Assembly (NCBI RefSeq): GCF_024346395.1
Contig: NZ_JAGQCW010000002.1
Location: forward strand, 1 to 64,000
Direction of reading: 5' to 3'
From: Cyanobium sp. AMD-g
GTDB lineage: Bacteria > Cyanobacteriota > Cyanobacteriia > PCC-6307 > Cyanobiaceae
Length of the DNA stretch: 64,000 nucleotides
Numbering within the stretch: the stretch's first letter is position 1; each line of letters begins with the position of its first letter. Positions 20,842 to 29,204 of this stretch are shown here, one piece after another. The notes under the pieces were generated by a model that saw only the letters and a program-made list of their open reading frames with translations, made no database searches and was not told where the DNA came from. The translations under genes were made by a program, and so were the position numbers.

Positions 20842-21027
20842 ACCACCATGCCTGGGAAGGCGAAAACAAATGATGCCATCGGCGCCAATGGCAGTATCGC
20901 GATTGGATGCGTTCTTAATGAGTCCGTACTAGCATGAGCAAGATACAAGTACCATCACACTGCGGCTCGCCGATCAGGGACATCAGTCTTCGAACTCTCA
21001 ACCAGGGCCATTTCTGCAGAATCCATC

Positions 21028-22179
21028 ATGAGACAGACTTGCCTCGTTTGCGGCCGTCAATTATCGGAGCCTATCCTTCACTACAGCGATCTACCATCGG
21101 GCGCTCAACAGATGCCAACGAAGGAAGAATTGGCTTCAGACAAAGGAATCGATTTCAACGTCAGACAATGCCTCTCTTGCGAGACACTACAGCTTGACTG
21201 CGAACCCGTTGCGTATTATCGCGATGTTATCAGGGCGATGCCGGTCAAAGGAGTCTTTGCCAGTCTGAAGCTTGAGCTATTCCAGGACTTTGCCAAGAAG
21301 TTTTCTTTGGAAGGCAAGAAGCTGATCGAAGTCGGATGCGGCAAGGGTGACTTCATCCAGCTCTTTTCCGGCGAGTCGGTAAGGATCTCTGGAATTGAGC
21401 ATGCGAATGCCTCCGTCCTCGCCGCGCAAGGCAAGGGCCTCAACGTCATTGAAGGATTTGTCGACTCCGCTGAAAGCCGAGTACCGAATGCCCCCTATGA
21501 CGGCTTTCTCTCGATCAACTTCCTTGAACATCAACCCGATCCATGCGGGATGCTGGCTGGAATTCACACAAGCCTTACGCCTGAAGGCGTAGGCCTGATT
21601 ACGGTGCCAAGCTTCGATCACATTCTGCGCTATGACGCCTATTACGAGTTTGTCAGGGATCACCTGCTCTACTTCACAGAAACCACGTTGCGGCGCATGC
21701 TCGAAACGAATGGGTTTGACATCATGGAGATGGGCCTATTCAATGAAGATACGATTTATGCCTACGTCAGGAAGCGGCCTGTTGTTGCCTTGAGTGGGCT
21801 GGCCACCAACTACATGAAGCTGCGCAACGAGCTGAATGCGTTGATTGATGATCTCAAGGCCCAGGGCAGGCGCGTAGCCCTATGGGGAGCCAGCCATCAA
21901 GGCTTTACGATCATCGCCTGTGCGGGTATTGGAGAGAAGATTGAATACATTATTGATTCGGCAGATTTCAAACAGGGCAAGTACTCGCCCGCTACGCACA
22001 TTGAGATCATTTCTCCAGCTGAAGCCCTATCCCGGGCAGCCAATGCCATCATCATCGCCGCACCGGCGTACACCAAAGAAATCCTCGGCGTTATCCTGTC
22101 GACCTATCCATCGGATACGCATGTTTCTGCACTCAGACAGGACGGGATTGAGGTTCTTCATCAGCCGGTCAGCCATTGA
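21028..22179 (+). CDS. Sugar C-methyltransferase-like protein with N-terminal zinc ribbon
   Basis: A 383-residue, three-part protein. Residues 1-60 hold CLVCGRQ and CLSCETLQLDC, a zinc-binding domain of the sugar-C-methyltransferase type. Residues 85-200 are a SAM-binding domain (LIEVGCGKGDFIQLF, then FLSINFLEHQPDP). Residues 265-375 are a second Rossmann-like domain (RRVALWGASHQG) found at the C-terminus of NDP-hexose C-methyltransferases. Such enzymes add a branching methyl group to a nucleotide-linked ketosugar. The gene is alone on the plus strand, 186 bases after the GtrA-like gene, and overlaps the convergent epimerase gene by 11 bases. Confidence 0.82.
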   Translation: MRQTCLVCGRQLSEPILHYSDLPSGAQQMPTKEELASDKGIDFNVRQCLSCETLQLDCEPVAYYRDVIRAMPVKGVFASLKLELFQDFAKKFSLEGKKLIEVGCGKGDFIQLFSGESVRISGIEHANASVLAAQGKGLNVIEGFVDSAESRVPNAPYDGFLSINFLEHQPDPCGMLAGIHTSLTPEGVGLITVPSFDHILRYDAYYEFVRDHLLYFTETTLRRMLETNGFDIMEMGLFNEDTIYAYVRKRPVVALSGLATNYMKLRNELNALIDDLKAQGRRVALWGASHQGFTIIACAGIGEKIEYIIDSADFKQGKYSPATHIEIISPAEALSRAANAIIIAAPAYTKEILGVILSTYPSDTHVSALRQDGIEVLHQPVSH

Positions 22180-23104
22180 GGCCAGCAGCGGTATCGGTGA
22201 TCTGCTCGTCCAGCGTCAATGCGGAAAGCCCATACGTTGAGAGGAAGCCGAGGAAAGGTGCGGGATCAGAGGAGTAGACATTAGGAGTGAGACACGAGTC
22301 AACAGACGAGACGGGCTCAGGAAGGCTGAATAAGCTGCTGACTCTCTGTGCCAGGGATGTCAGGTCGGTTTCCTCGCTGACCGTGGCCAATGGAGCATCC
22401 AGGGGTGGATGGTTGCTTGCCAGCCACGCCCAGCCCGACGCCACAATGTTGCCGGCATGGCCAAAGCCTCGAACGACACGGTTCTTGGACTTCAGGATGA
22501 TCTGGCTACCGTCCCGGGCTTTCAGAAGAAAGTCACCCAGGGCATAGATCTCGGGGTTCGTCATGAATCTGCCCGAGAGCGTATAGATCCTCAGGATGAG
22601 GCTGGCGGTGTGCTCTCTGATCCGCACCTCCTCCTCATACTTGAGGGCACCATAGGGGTTTTCCGCGATCTTCTCTTCAGAGGCGGGAACGCTGCTGTCA
22701 AAGGCTGCCGCGGCTCCGGAGGAGATGTTCACAGCCCTCACGCCTGGTGAATGCACAATGGCCTCGCAGACCAGCCTCGTGATCTCACGGTTGATCGCGA
22801 TATAGGCGTCGACACCGACAGCATCCAAGCCGGAGCGGGGGAAGAAGGCCGCATGGAAGAGATCGCCATAGGGCTCCTTCTTCGCATGCTCTGGCAGCTC
22901 GGCCAATGGGTGGACGGGATAATCGAACTGCTGGTCTTGTCCATAGGCTGTGGTGCTCAGCAAGCCGGGCTTGCTGGCATAAGCTCGGACCTGCTGACGA
23001 AAGACATCGGGCGCGAGCAGACGCTGGAGTTCGTGCAATGCGGTCTTACCCACCCACCCGGTTGCACCGGTGACGGCAATGGGCTTGGAATGAAACTCAG
23101 ACAT
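22169..23104 (-). CDS. NAD(P)-dependent epimerase/dehydratase, last gene of the cyclase operon
   Basis: 311 residues from ATG 23104 (a TTG at 23110 is also open). The extended-SDR fold is shown by TGATGWVGKTAL at the N-terminus, NISSGAAAAFDS in the middle and the catalytic pair in NPYGALKYEEE (Tyr and Lys spaced YxxxK). Substrate is probably a nucleotide sugar or a cyclic ketone. It is the last gene of a minus-strand series: SDR, cyclase, TPP enzyme, aldolase, then this one, with a gap of 82 bases to the aldolase. Its 3' end overlaps the convergent methyltransferase by 11 bases. Confidence 0.8.
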   Translation of the reverse strand: MSEFHSKPIAVTGATGWVGKTALHELQRLLAPDVFRQQVRAYASKPGLLSTTAYGQDQQFDYPVHPLAELPEHAKKEPYGDLFHAAFFPRSGLDAVGVDAYIAINREITRLVCEAIVHSPGVRAVNISSGAAAAFDSSVPASEEKIAENPYGALKYEEEVRIREHTASLILRIYTLSGRFMTNPEIYALGDFLLKARDGSQIILKSKNRVVRGFGHAGNIVASGWAWLASNHPPLDAPLATVSEETDLTSLAQRVSSLFSLPEPVSSVDSCLTPNVYSSDPAPFLGFLSTYGLSALTLDEQITDTAAGLNG

Positions 23105-23186
23105 CAGCAAGTGGAGTGTAAGTGAAACAACTGTTTCGTCGGTTCTCGATCGAATGGCTCGAGAACAAGCATCGGGTGGCTAAAGA

Positions 23187-23990
23187 TCAGGCGTCGCGCT
23201 CAAGAACCTTCCAACGGCTCTCAAGCATCTCGATTCGCATCTGGTCTTCCTGGTACATCAGGCCATAGTACTCACGCTTATTGAGGAGCCAGAGCAATTC
23301 AAAGTGAACAGCCTGCAGCAATGCTTCTGCAAGATCTGGCGAGTCAAGGGCCGATCCCTGGAAGATCACCTTGCGGGTTTCGAAACGATCCAGATGAACA
23401 GCCTGAAATCGCTTCAGGTTGGGAAACGCATCAATCGATACGGCACCGCCAACAACGAACTCAAGACCGGCCTTCTGGCACTTCATGGCGATATCTTCAC
23501 CAACCACGGTGACCTCGTTTCCTTCCAGGCCCTCCCGACCAACGCCAAGCGAGCAGCTGAAGTCAACACGACCGAACACGACACCATTGCAGCCAACCTC
23601 CGCGGAGGCTGCTGCGATCAGATCATCGATGCAGCGATAGCCAGCAATCGTTTCCACGTTAAACAGGAACTTGACATCCTCCTGATCCTCGGGAGCAAAG
23701 ACCTTATTCTTGGCGGCAATGAATTTCCCCAATGCATAGGGGGATTCCACCATGGGGGCGATGATGTAATTGACCCCAAATTGCCGCGCTTCAAGCATGT
23801 CACGGATGGCCTCGCAGCCACCCACCTTCAAAGCCATACCCACATCAGCCTTGTGGGCGATTTCCAGCAGCCTCAGGAGCTCGTCCGTACGGGTACCTTC
23901 AGCCTCAAACTCAGCCTTTGTTGCGACCACACCGAAACATTCTCTTCCGCGCTTAAGAATATCCAACATCTTCCGTTCATGAGCGTTCAT
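23187..23990 (-). CDS. HpcH/HpaI (citrate lyase beta) family aldolase
   Basis: A 267-residue metal-dependent aldolase-fold protein. The two metal ligands of the family are visible: Glu in FNVETIAGY (near residue 113) and Asp in VFGRVDFSCSLG (near residue 143). Members split or form bonds between pyruvate-like or acetyl-CoA-like units and an aldehyde. The C-terminal 50 residues (LLWLLNKREYYGLMYQEDQM) are an extra helical segment not typical of degradative HpaI enzymes. It sits between a TPP enzyme gene and an epimerase gene, so a biosynthetic role in a surface sugar is more likely than aromatic breakdown (inference). Confidence 0.8.
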   Translation of the reverse strand: MNAHERKMLDILKRGRECFGVVATKAEFEAEGTRTDELLRLLEIAHKADVGMALKVGGCEAIRDMLEARQFGVNYIIAPMVESPYALGKFIAAKNKVFAPEDQEDVKFLFNVETIAGYRCIDDLIAAASAEVGCNGVVFGRVDFSCSLGVGREGLEGNEVTVVGEDIAMKCQKAGLEFVVGGAVSIDAFPNLKRFQAVHLDRFETRKVIFQGSALDSPDLAEALLQAVHFELLWLLNKREYYGLMYQEDQMRIEMLESRWKVLERDA

Positions 23991-24038
23991 AGATCTCGTG
24001 ACGATTGGTCGAATCTTACCAGAAATGGACGCTTGTAA

Positions 24039-25844
24039 TTACTCGGATGAGTGTAGGTATCGGTAAACACAAGATGCAATCTCGTCAGGGAGGTCGGGAG
24101 TCATCCTGTGAAGCGGATTGGATTCCATGCCACCCTGGGCACTGATACGGCTTGAGATTTTGGGGAAATAGCTTTGCTCCGGATCGATCGGCACAAGGAA
24201 CAACGCTGGAGATGGACGCTCCCATAACTCAAGGAACACAGGATCGTCAGAACACCACCCAGCGGAGAGGGTGTGGACGGGCACGTCATAGGCCTTACCA
24301 AGGAGCCTCCAATCGGGAAACCCCAGACCTGAGCGAACGTCACAGCCAACATAGGAACCTTGAAAGTAGTTTTTCTGGGTCATGCGGATCGATGCATACC
24401 CCTCATTGCAGAACAGAAAGATCTTGAGATTCAGGTCGTTGACGGCGACCGTGGCCAGCTCCTGAAGGTTCTGGCTGAACCCACCATCCCCCTCAACCAG
24501 AACGGTGCGATGGTGGCGGTCGGCGAGGGCCACACCGATCGCCGCCGAAAGGCCATAGCCCATACTCGCCAGTCCTTTGTTCGTGAGCATCGTCTGGCCC
24601 TGCCGCAGTTCAAAGGCCTGCATCATCACGGTGAAGGCACCACCACTGCTGCAGGGAACGATGTGGTCGGCATCACCGCAGACCCTGGAGAGATCCATCA
24701 CCATGTCGTAGGGATTGAGATAGCCCTCCGCCGTGGCATTGCAGGCCTCAGAGAGGGGCAAGAGGGCTTTGACGTCATGGCCGAAGGCCAGCCATTCCGT
24801 GTGCTGGCCAAGATCATGACGGAGCAGCTGGCTCAGAAAGGCATCGGCATCGGCCTCAATGGCATCCGCCAGCTTCGGATTCGGCTTGGCAAGCTCGGCT
24901 GGATCGATGTCCACCTGAATCACATCCCCCACCGGCAGGAACTCCTGCCAGTTGAAGCCTGTCTGCTGCAGCCCGAGCCGGGTGCCGATGGCAACCAGCA
25001 GATCCGACTGCTGAAGAAGGATGTTGCTGTAACGCTGCCCCCAGGTGTTGGGCCGACCGAAGTAATTGGAATGCTCGGACCCATAGCGATCGGCCCCATT
25101 CCAGGTGGTCATCACCGGCAGCCCCAGGGACTGCAGGAGTGGCTCCAGCTTCTGGGCAGAGGGCCGCGACACACCGCCACCGAGGAGCAGGAGCGGCCGT
25201 TGGGATGCGGCGATGCGTGCCGCAATCCGGGCCGCCATGGTGGCGATGTCGGGTGCCGCGGCAGGGGTGGCAGGGGATGGCGAAGCCTCCGCTGCAGCGT
25301 CCCATGCTTCGGGGACCGGGTGGGCCTGAACATCCAGGGGCAGCTCCAGAAACACGGGTCCGGGCCGTCCCTGCCAGCTCAGGGCCACGCTGGCCAGGAA
25401 GGACTGGCGATCAAGGGGATCCCGCAGACAGAGACTTTGCTTGCACAGTGGCGTCGCCAGCGCCACACCGTCCACCTCCTGGATACCCAGCTGACGCAGG
25501 CCGGGTGGTGCAAGGTCACTCACTTTGACCTGGCCTCCGAGCAGCAGCAGCTCACGACTTTCCAGCCAAGCGCCAGCCAAGCCCGTGAGGGCATTGGTCA
25601 GACCCGGGCCTGCCGTGACCAGGACAAAGGCACGTCCAATTCCCTCAGCAGCCGTTCCCGAATGCAGGGTGGCGTTGTGATGTTCGGCTGCAATGACGGA
25701 AGCGACCTCATGCACCGTAGGAACACACACCATCTGATGACGGGCTGAGTTCAGCAGATGCATAATGTTTCCCCCTGCGACGAAATAGCAGTGGGTGAAC
25801 CCAGCAGATTTGAGCCACTGAAGCATCACATCGGAGTATTTCAT
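24039..25844 (-). CDS. Thiamine-diphosphate enzyme, acetolactate-synthase-like
   Basis: 601 residues from ATG 25844. The three domains of the acetohydroxyacid-synthase/pyruvate-decarboxylase family are present. The catalytic Glu is in VPTVHEVASVIAAEH (residue 46). A central domain has LLLLGGGVSRPSA. The diphosphate-binding motif begins GDGGFSQ at about residue 452 and reaches the conserved Asn about 28 residues later (LFCNEGYASIR). It is not a housekeeping IlvB: location and partner genes differ. Its start overlaps the stop of the upstream cyclase by one base (TGATG), so the two are translationally coupled. Substrate unknown; acyloin formation or cleavage of a cyclic diketone are both possible. 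Confidence 0.85.
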   Translation of the reverse strand: MKYSDVMLQWLKSAGFTHCYFVAGGNIMHLLNSARHQMVCVPTVHEVASVIAAEHHNATLHSGTAAEGIGRAFVLVTAGPGLTNALTGLAGAWLESRELLLLGGQVKVSDLAPPGLRQLGIQEVDGVALATPLCKQSLCLRDPLDRQSFLASVALSWQGRPGPVFLELPLDVQAHPVPEAWDAAAEASPSPATPAAAPDIATMAARIAARIAASQRPLLLLGGGVSRPSAQKLEPLLQSLGLPVMTTWNGADRYGSEHSNYFGRPNTWGQRYSNILLQQSDLLVAIGTRLGLQQTGFNWQEFLPVGDVIQVDIDPAELAKPNPKLADAIEADADAFLSQLLRHDLGQHTEWLAFGHDVKALLPLSEACNATAEGYLNPYDMVMDLSRVCGDADHIVPCSSGGAFTVMMQAFELRQGQTMLTNKGLASMGYGLSAAIGVALADRHHRTVLVEGDGGFSQNLQELATVAVNDLNLKIFLFCNEGYASIRMTQKNYFQGSYVGCDVRSGLGFPDWRLLGKAYDVPVHTLSAGWCSDDPVFLELWERPSPALFLVPIDPEQSYFPKISSRISAQGGMESNPLHRMTPDLPDEIASCVYRYLHSSE

Positions 25845-26956
25845 CAAACAATCTCCAGGGGAACGGAAGAAACAGCCTGCAGGGCCTCCTCCATGGCGAG
25901 CTGAATGGCTGCCAATTGAGGGTCGCCAGCTGGGGTCGTGATTTCCTCTACCCCAAGCTCCACACCGCTGGAAGTCGGTACGATCAGGTGATAGTAACCA
26001 GAGGAATGCTTCTTGTCAGCAAGAAAAGCACGACGGAAGCGTTCTGGCTCAAACGATTCAACAGCCGCCGGATCCAGGGTCAGGTGCAGGAGCTGGAGGC
26101 AATGATCCCAGAGGGGGAGACAATAGGACGGTGATCCGAGGAAGCGGACCGCCGCCATCATCCCCAGGGCCACCGCCAACCCGTGGGGAATGGCAAATTG
26201 GGTCGCCGATTCCAGGGCGTGCCCCCAGGTGTGGCCAAAGTTGAGGCATCGCCTCTCGGCTCGGTCGAATTCGTCCTTCTCAACAAACCACTGCTTGACC
26301 AGCAAGGTGGCATGCAGCAACAAGGCAAGGTCCTGCTCGCTCCAGGCCCCGGACAGAACAGGCTGCACCAGCTCCAGATACCTGGAAAAGGTCTCAGGTC
26401 CACGGCAGAACGCAATCTTGGCAGCCTCTGCAGCTCCCCCTGCCATCTCCACGGGAGGCAGTGTGCGTGCAAAGACAGGGAGAATATCGATGCACCGAGG
26501 AGGGTGGAAGTTGCCAATCAGATTCTTGAAAGCGCCGACATTGATCGAGCTCTTGCCTCCCATACAGGAATCTGCCATGCCCAGGAATGTGGTCGGCACA
26601 TAGTCCCAGGCGATGCCTCTCATATACAGCGAGGTGACGAACGTGGCGATGTCCTGAATGACGCCACCCCCCACGGCGAGCAGGCGGGACCCACGACCGA
26701 GACCGGCCTGTTTGAGCGCGACGAACAGCTCAATGATCTGCGGCAGGGACTTGGCTGCTTCGGTGGCCTCCACGAAGATGACGGGCTGCTCTTTTGGAAA
26801 ACTGATCCTGCCCCGGAAGAACGCATCCGTCAGGATGAGGTCCGCCTCGGGATGCCAGGTCCCGAGATCGGTCAGCCCATGGAAGTCGATGGTGTAGTTG
26901 CAAAGTGAGCTTCGGATGACGATGGATGGAACCGAGGCCAGGGGGAGGGAAGTCAT
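25844..26956 (-). CDS. 3-dehydroquinate-synthase-like sugar phosphate cyclase
   Basis: A 370-residue protein of the AroB superfamily. NAD-binding GGGVIQDI is near residue 96. PTTFLGMADSCMGGKSSINV follows, with Lys135, and Lys144 comes in the next FKNLIGNF stretch. The metal ligands Glu177 (GGAAEAAK), His242 (NFGHTWGH) and His258 (PHGLAVALG) are all present, so it should be active. The segment after GGK (SSIN instead of TGVN) differs from standard AroB. Its operon with a TPP enzyme, an aldolase and two SDRs inside a polysaccharide island argues for a specialised cyclase rather than the shikimate enzyme. The product is unknown; a cyclitol or quinate-like ring is a reasonable guess. Confidence 0.82.
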   Translation of the reverse strand: MTSLPLASVPSIVIRSSLCNYTIDFHGLTDLGTWHPEADLILTDAFFRGRISFPKEQPVIFVEATEAAKSLPQIIELFVALKQAGLGRGSRLLAVGGGVIQDIATFVTSLYMRGIAWDYVPTTFLGMADSCMGGKSSINVGAFKNLIGNFHPPRCIDILPVFARTLPPVEMAGGAAEAAKIAFCRGPETFSRYLELVQPVLSGAWSEQDLALLLHATLLVKQWFVEKDEFDRAERRCLNFGHTWGHALESATQFAIPHGLAVALGMMAAVRFLGSPSYCLPLWDHCLQLLHLTLDPAAVESFEPERFRRAFLADKKHSSGYYHLIVPTSSGVELGVEEITTPAGDPQLAAIQLAMEEALQAVSSVPLEIV

Positions 26957-26976
26957 GAAGCTTGACCGGCGATTGT

Positions 26977-27705
26977 TTATGTGTGTTTGAAGCCAATGAA
27001 ACCGCCATCCACAGTCAGGAACTGGCCCGTCATGAATCGATTGGAGGGACCGACGAGGAAGGCCGTGGCATCGGCGATGTCCTGGGGTTGCGCGAGGCGG
27101 TTCAGTGCTGTCTGGGACGTGATCGCATCAATCTGTTCTGGGGACAGGTGACGTCGTGTCATCGGTGAGTCCACCACACCTGGAAGAATTGCATTGATCA
27201 GAATTCCTTTCGCACCAAGATCCATCGCACATGACTTCACGAGGCCCTGGAGTGCAGCCTTGGATACGGTGTAAGAGAGTTTTCCAAGCCGACTCTCCAG
27301 CTGCCAGATTGAACTGATCACGCAGAGGCGACTGCCGCGCTGCAGTCGCCCCGCCAACAACAAAGCAGAAAGGCTGGCCGCAATGAACACAACATTGCAT
27401 TGCCAGAGCCTCTCGAAGGTGGCCGGATCAAAATCAGCGATCGAATCACTGGCATTGAGACCGTGGGCCCACACAACCGCATCCAGCGGTGGCAAGGCCG
27501 AAAACTGATCGGCACTCGGTGGTTCCGCATAGGAGAGGGCCACATGGGAACGCGCCCTCTCTGAGGAGGAAACGGCTGCCGAGCCGGCCGTGTGGAGGTG
27601 GTCACCCCTGGCCGTCTGTGCTGCGGCAATGGCAGAACCCAGGGCACCACCGGCGCCGAACAAGAGCACATTCCGGGACCGCTGTTCTGGAGGAACGGGG
27701 CTCAT
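26977..27705 (-). CDS. Short-chain dehydrogenase/reductase, first gene of the cyclase operon
   Basis: A 242-residue classical SDR. The cofactor motif is LFGAGGALGSAIA near residue 15. The catalytic residues are Ser in CVISSIWQ and Tyr/Lys in LSYTVSKAALQ. The C-terminal VDGGFIGFKHT is typical of FabG-like reductases. It is likely the first gene of a minus-strand operon, with the cyclase start 20 bases after its stop. It would suit reduction of a ketone made by the cyclase (inference). Confidence 0.82.
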   Translation of the reverse strand: MSPVPPEQRSRNVLLFGAGGALGSAIAAAQTARGDHLHTAGSAAVSSSERARSHVALSYAEPPSADQFSALPPLDAVVWAHGLNASDSIADFDPATFERLWQCNVVFIAASLSALLLAGRLQRGSRLCVISSIWQLESRLGKLSYTVSKAALQGLVKSCAMDLGAKGILINAILPGVVDSPMTRRHLSPEQIDAITSQTALNRLAQPQDIADATAFLVGPSNRFMTGQFLTVDGGFIGFKHT

Positions 27706-27912
27706 GGAACCGTGACCACTGTGTCGCCATCAGGCAGCAGCGGCTGGAATCCGGCCCCTTGGCGCAAGTCGTCATGGCATAGCCTCAATGAGTGGCGCAT
27801 GTTGGCCAGCAGCAGGAAGCGTTGCTGTGACCCATGGTAGGGGCAGTCTTCGGGTTTTCAGGGCACCGGAGCTGCTGCCGGGACTACGGGAGGGCCACCA
27901 TCACGGGGCGGC

Positions 27913-28920
27913 TCAGCCCACGCGGGAGGGCACGTTGTGGCGGCTGCGCTCCACCACCAGGGGCAGACGCAGGGTGCGCTGGTTGATGAAGCCGATGTAT
28001 TCGCCCAGGATGCCGAGGGCGAACAGCATGGCGCCGGCGAAGAACAGCGCCGAGACCGACAGCATGGCCACACCGAACTGGAAGCTCCCCCAGAACATCA
28101 GCTTGCTGACCATCACCACGAACGACAGCAGGATCGAGAGGGCCCCAAGCGACAGGCCGACGGTGGTGATCAGGCGCATCGGCTTGCGGGAGGAGGTGAC
28201 GATGCCAAGCACGCCGAAATCCACCAGGAACGAGAGCGAGGCAGAACTGCTGCCCCCCTTGCGATCGGCACTCACGTAAGGAATCGTCGACCACTTGAAG
28301 CCGATGGCGCAGACCAGCCCTTTGATGAAGGGGTAGGAATCGATCGACTCCCGCAGGGCCAGAATCACGGAGCGATCATAGATACCGAAACCGGTGGTAT
28401 CCCGCACCATCGGATAGTCGGACAGCCAGGAGAGCGTGGCGTAGTAGATCTTCTTGCAGAGGAACAGGATCGGGCTCTCATGGCTGGAGCGCCGGACAGC
28501 GAAGACCACCTGATTGTCTCCCTGCTTCCAGGCCGTGATCAGATCGGCCACCAACTCGGGGGGATCCTGCAGATCCGCCATCAGAAAGACATTGGCATCA
28601 GCGTCAGGAACCAGCAGGGCGTTAGCAGAGGAGCGCACAAAGCCGAAGTTCGAAACATTGCGAATCAGGCCAATCCTCGAATCCCTAGCCGCCAATCCCT
28701 CAATCAGTGCGACCGTATGGTCGGTGGAGCAATTATCGGCGAACACGATCGAGAAGGCATCGTCGGGGAACTGGTCAAGAACCTTCGACAGCCTCACATA
28801 GAGAGCTTCAACGTTGGAGGACTCGTTGTAGCATGGAATGCAAATGGCGATATGATGGCTCAATGTTGACGAAAAGCATGCTTCAGGCAGTGTATCTTTT
28901 GGCTGCCGTACTAGCCGCAT
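27913..28920 (-). CDS. GT2 polyprenyl-phosphate glycosyltransferase (GtrB-like)
   Basis: 335 residues from ATG 28920. A TTG at 28863 in the same frame gives MSHHIAICIPCYNESSN, closer to the usual family start. Motifs are IPCYNES, FADNCSTDHT and MADLQDPPE. Two C-terminal membrane helices are near residues 245-270 and 280-305, followed by GEYIGFINQRTLRLP. It belongs to the same group as the genes at 14010 and 19404. It is divergent from a small membrane-protein gene at 28863 with which the ATG form would overlap by 58 bases. The presumed job is loading a sugar onto a polyprenyl phosphate carrier. Confidence 0.87.
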   Translation of the reverse strand: MRLVRQPKDTLPEACFSSTLSHHIAICIPCYNESSNVEALYVRLSKVLDQFPDDAFSIVFADNCSTDHTVALIEGLAARDSRIGLIRNVSNFGFVRSSANALLVPDADANVFLMADLQDPPELVADLITAWKQGDNQVVFAVRRSSHESPILFLCKKIYYATLSWLSDYPMVRDTTGFGIYDRSVILALRESIDSYPFIKGLVCAIGFKWSTIPYVSADRKGGSSSASLSFLVDFGVLGIVTSSRKPMRLITTVGLSLGALSILLSFVVMVSKLMFWGSFQFGVAMLSVSALFFAGAMLFALGILGEYIGFINQRTLRLPLVVERSRHNVPSRVG

Positions 28921-29204
28921 GCCTGGGCCAATTCATCTTGCGGATCCGCCCGCCAGCTGAAGGCATCCGCACCGGTGCGATCTACCTGGCGGCCTCGCTT
29001 GTTTGCTACGGCGCCTCCTTCGGCATCACGGCCCTGGTGCTGCCCGGGGTCGATCGAAAACTGGCCGTGCTGGTGCTGAGCCTGCAATATCCGCTGCTGT
29101 ATGCTTTCTTCTCGCTGAAAGATGCGGTCACTGTGGCCCCAGCCAACATTCTGGCCATCACCCTGGGCTATGGGATCGTGGCCCTCGGAATGGCGGGCCG
29201 CTAG
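28863..29204 (+). CDS. Small four-helix membrane protein (EmrE/ArnEF-like)
   Basis: A 113-residue protein with four hydrophobic helices (near residues 6-25, 38-57, 62-80 and 88-108) and short loops. This is the layout of small multidrug resistance-like proteins, including the ArnE/ArnF pair that flips lipid-linked aminoarabinose. No family motif is decisive. It lies between a GtrB-like synthase and a large GT-C-like membrane protein, which favours a flippase role (inference). It is the only plus-strand gene in this stretch. Its 3' end overlaps the convergent gene by 4 bases. Confidence 0.6.
   Translation: MLTKSMLQAVYLLAAVLAACLGQFILRIRPPAEGIRTGAIYLAASLVCYGASFGITALVLPGVDRKLAVLVLSLQYPLLYAFFSLKDAVTVAPANILAITLGYGIVALGMAGR

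Noticed and set aside
24360..25748. Plus-strand open frame opposite the TPP enzyme
   Set aside because: Shadow frame; the minus strand carries all catalytic motifs.
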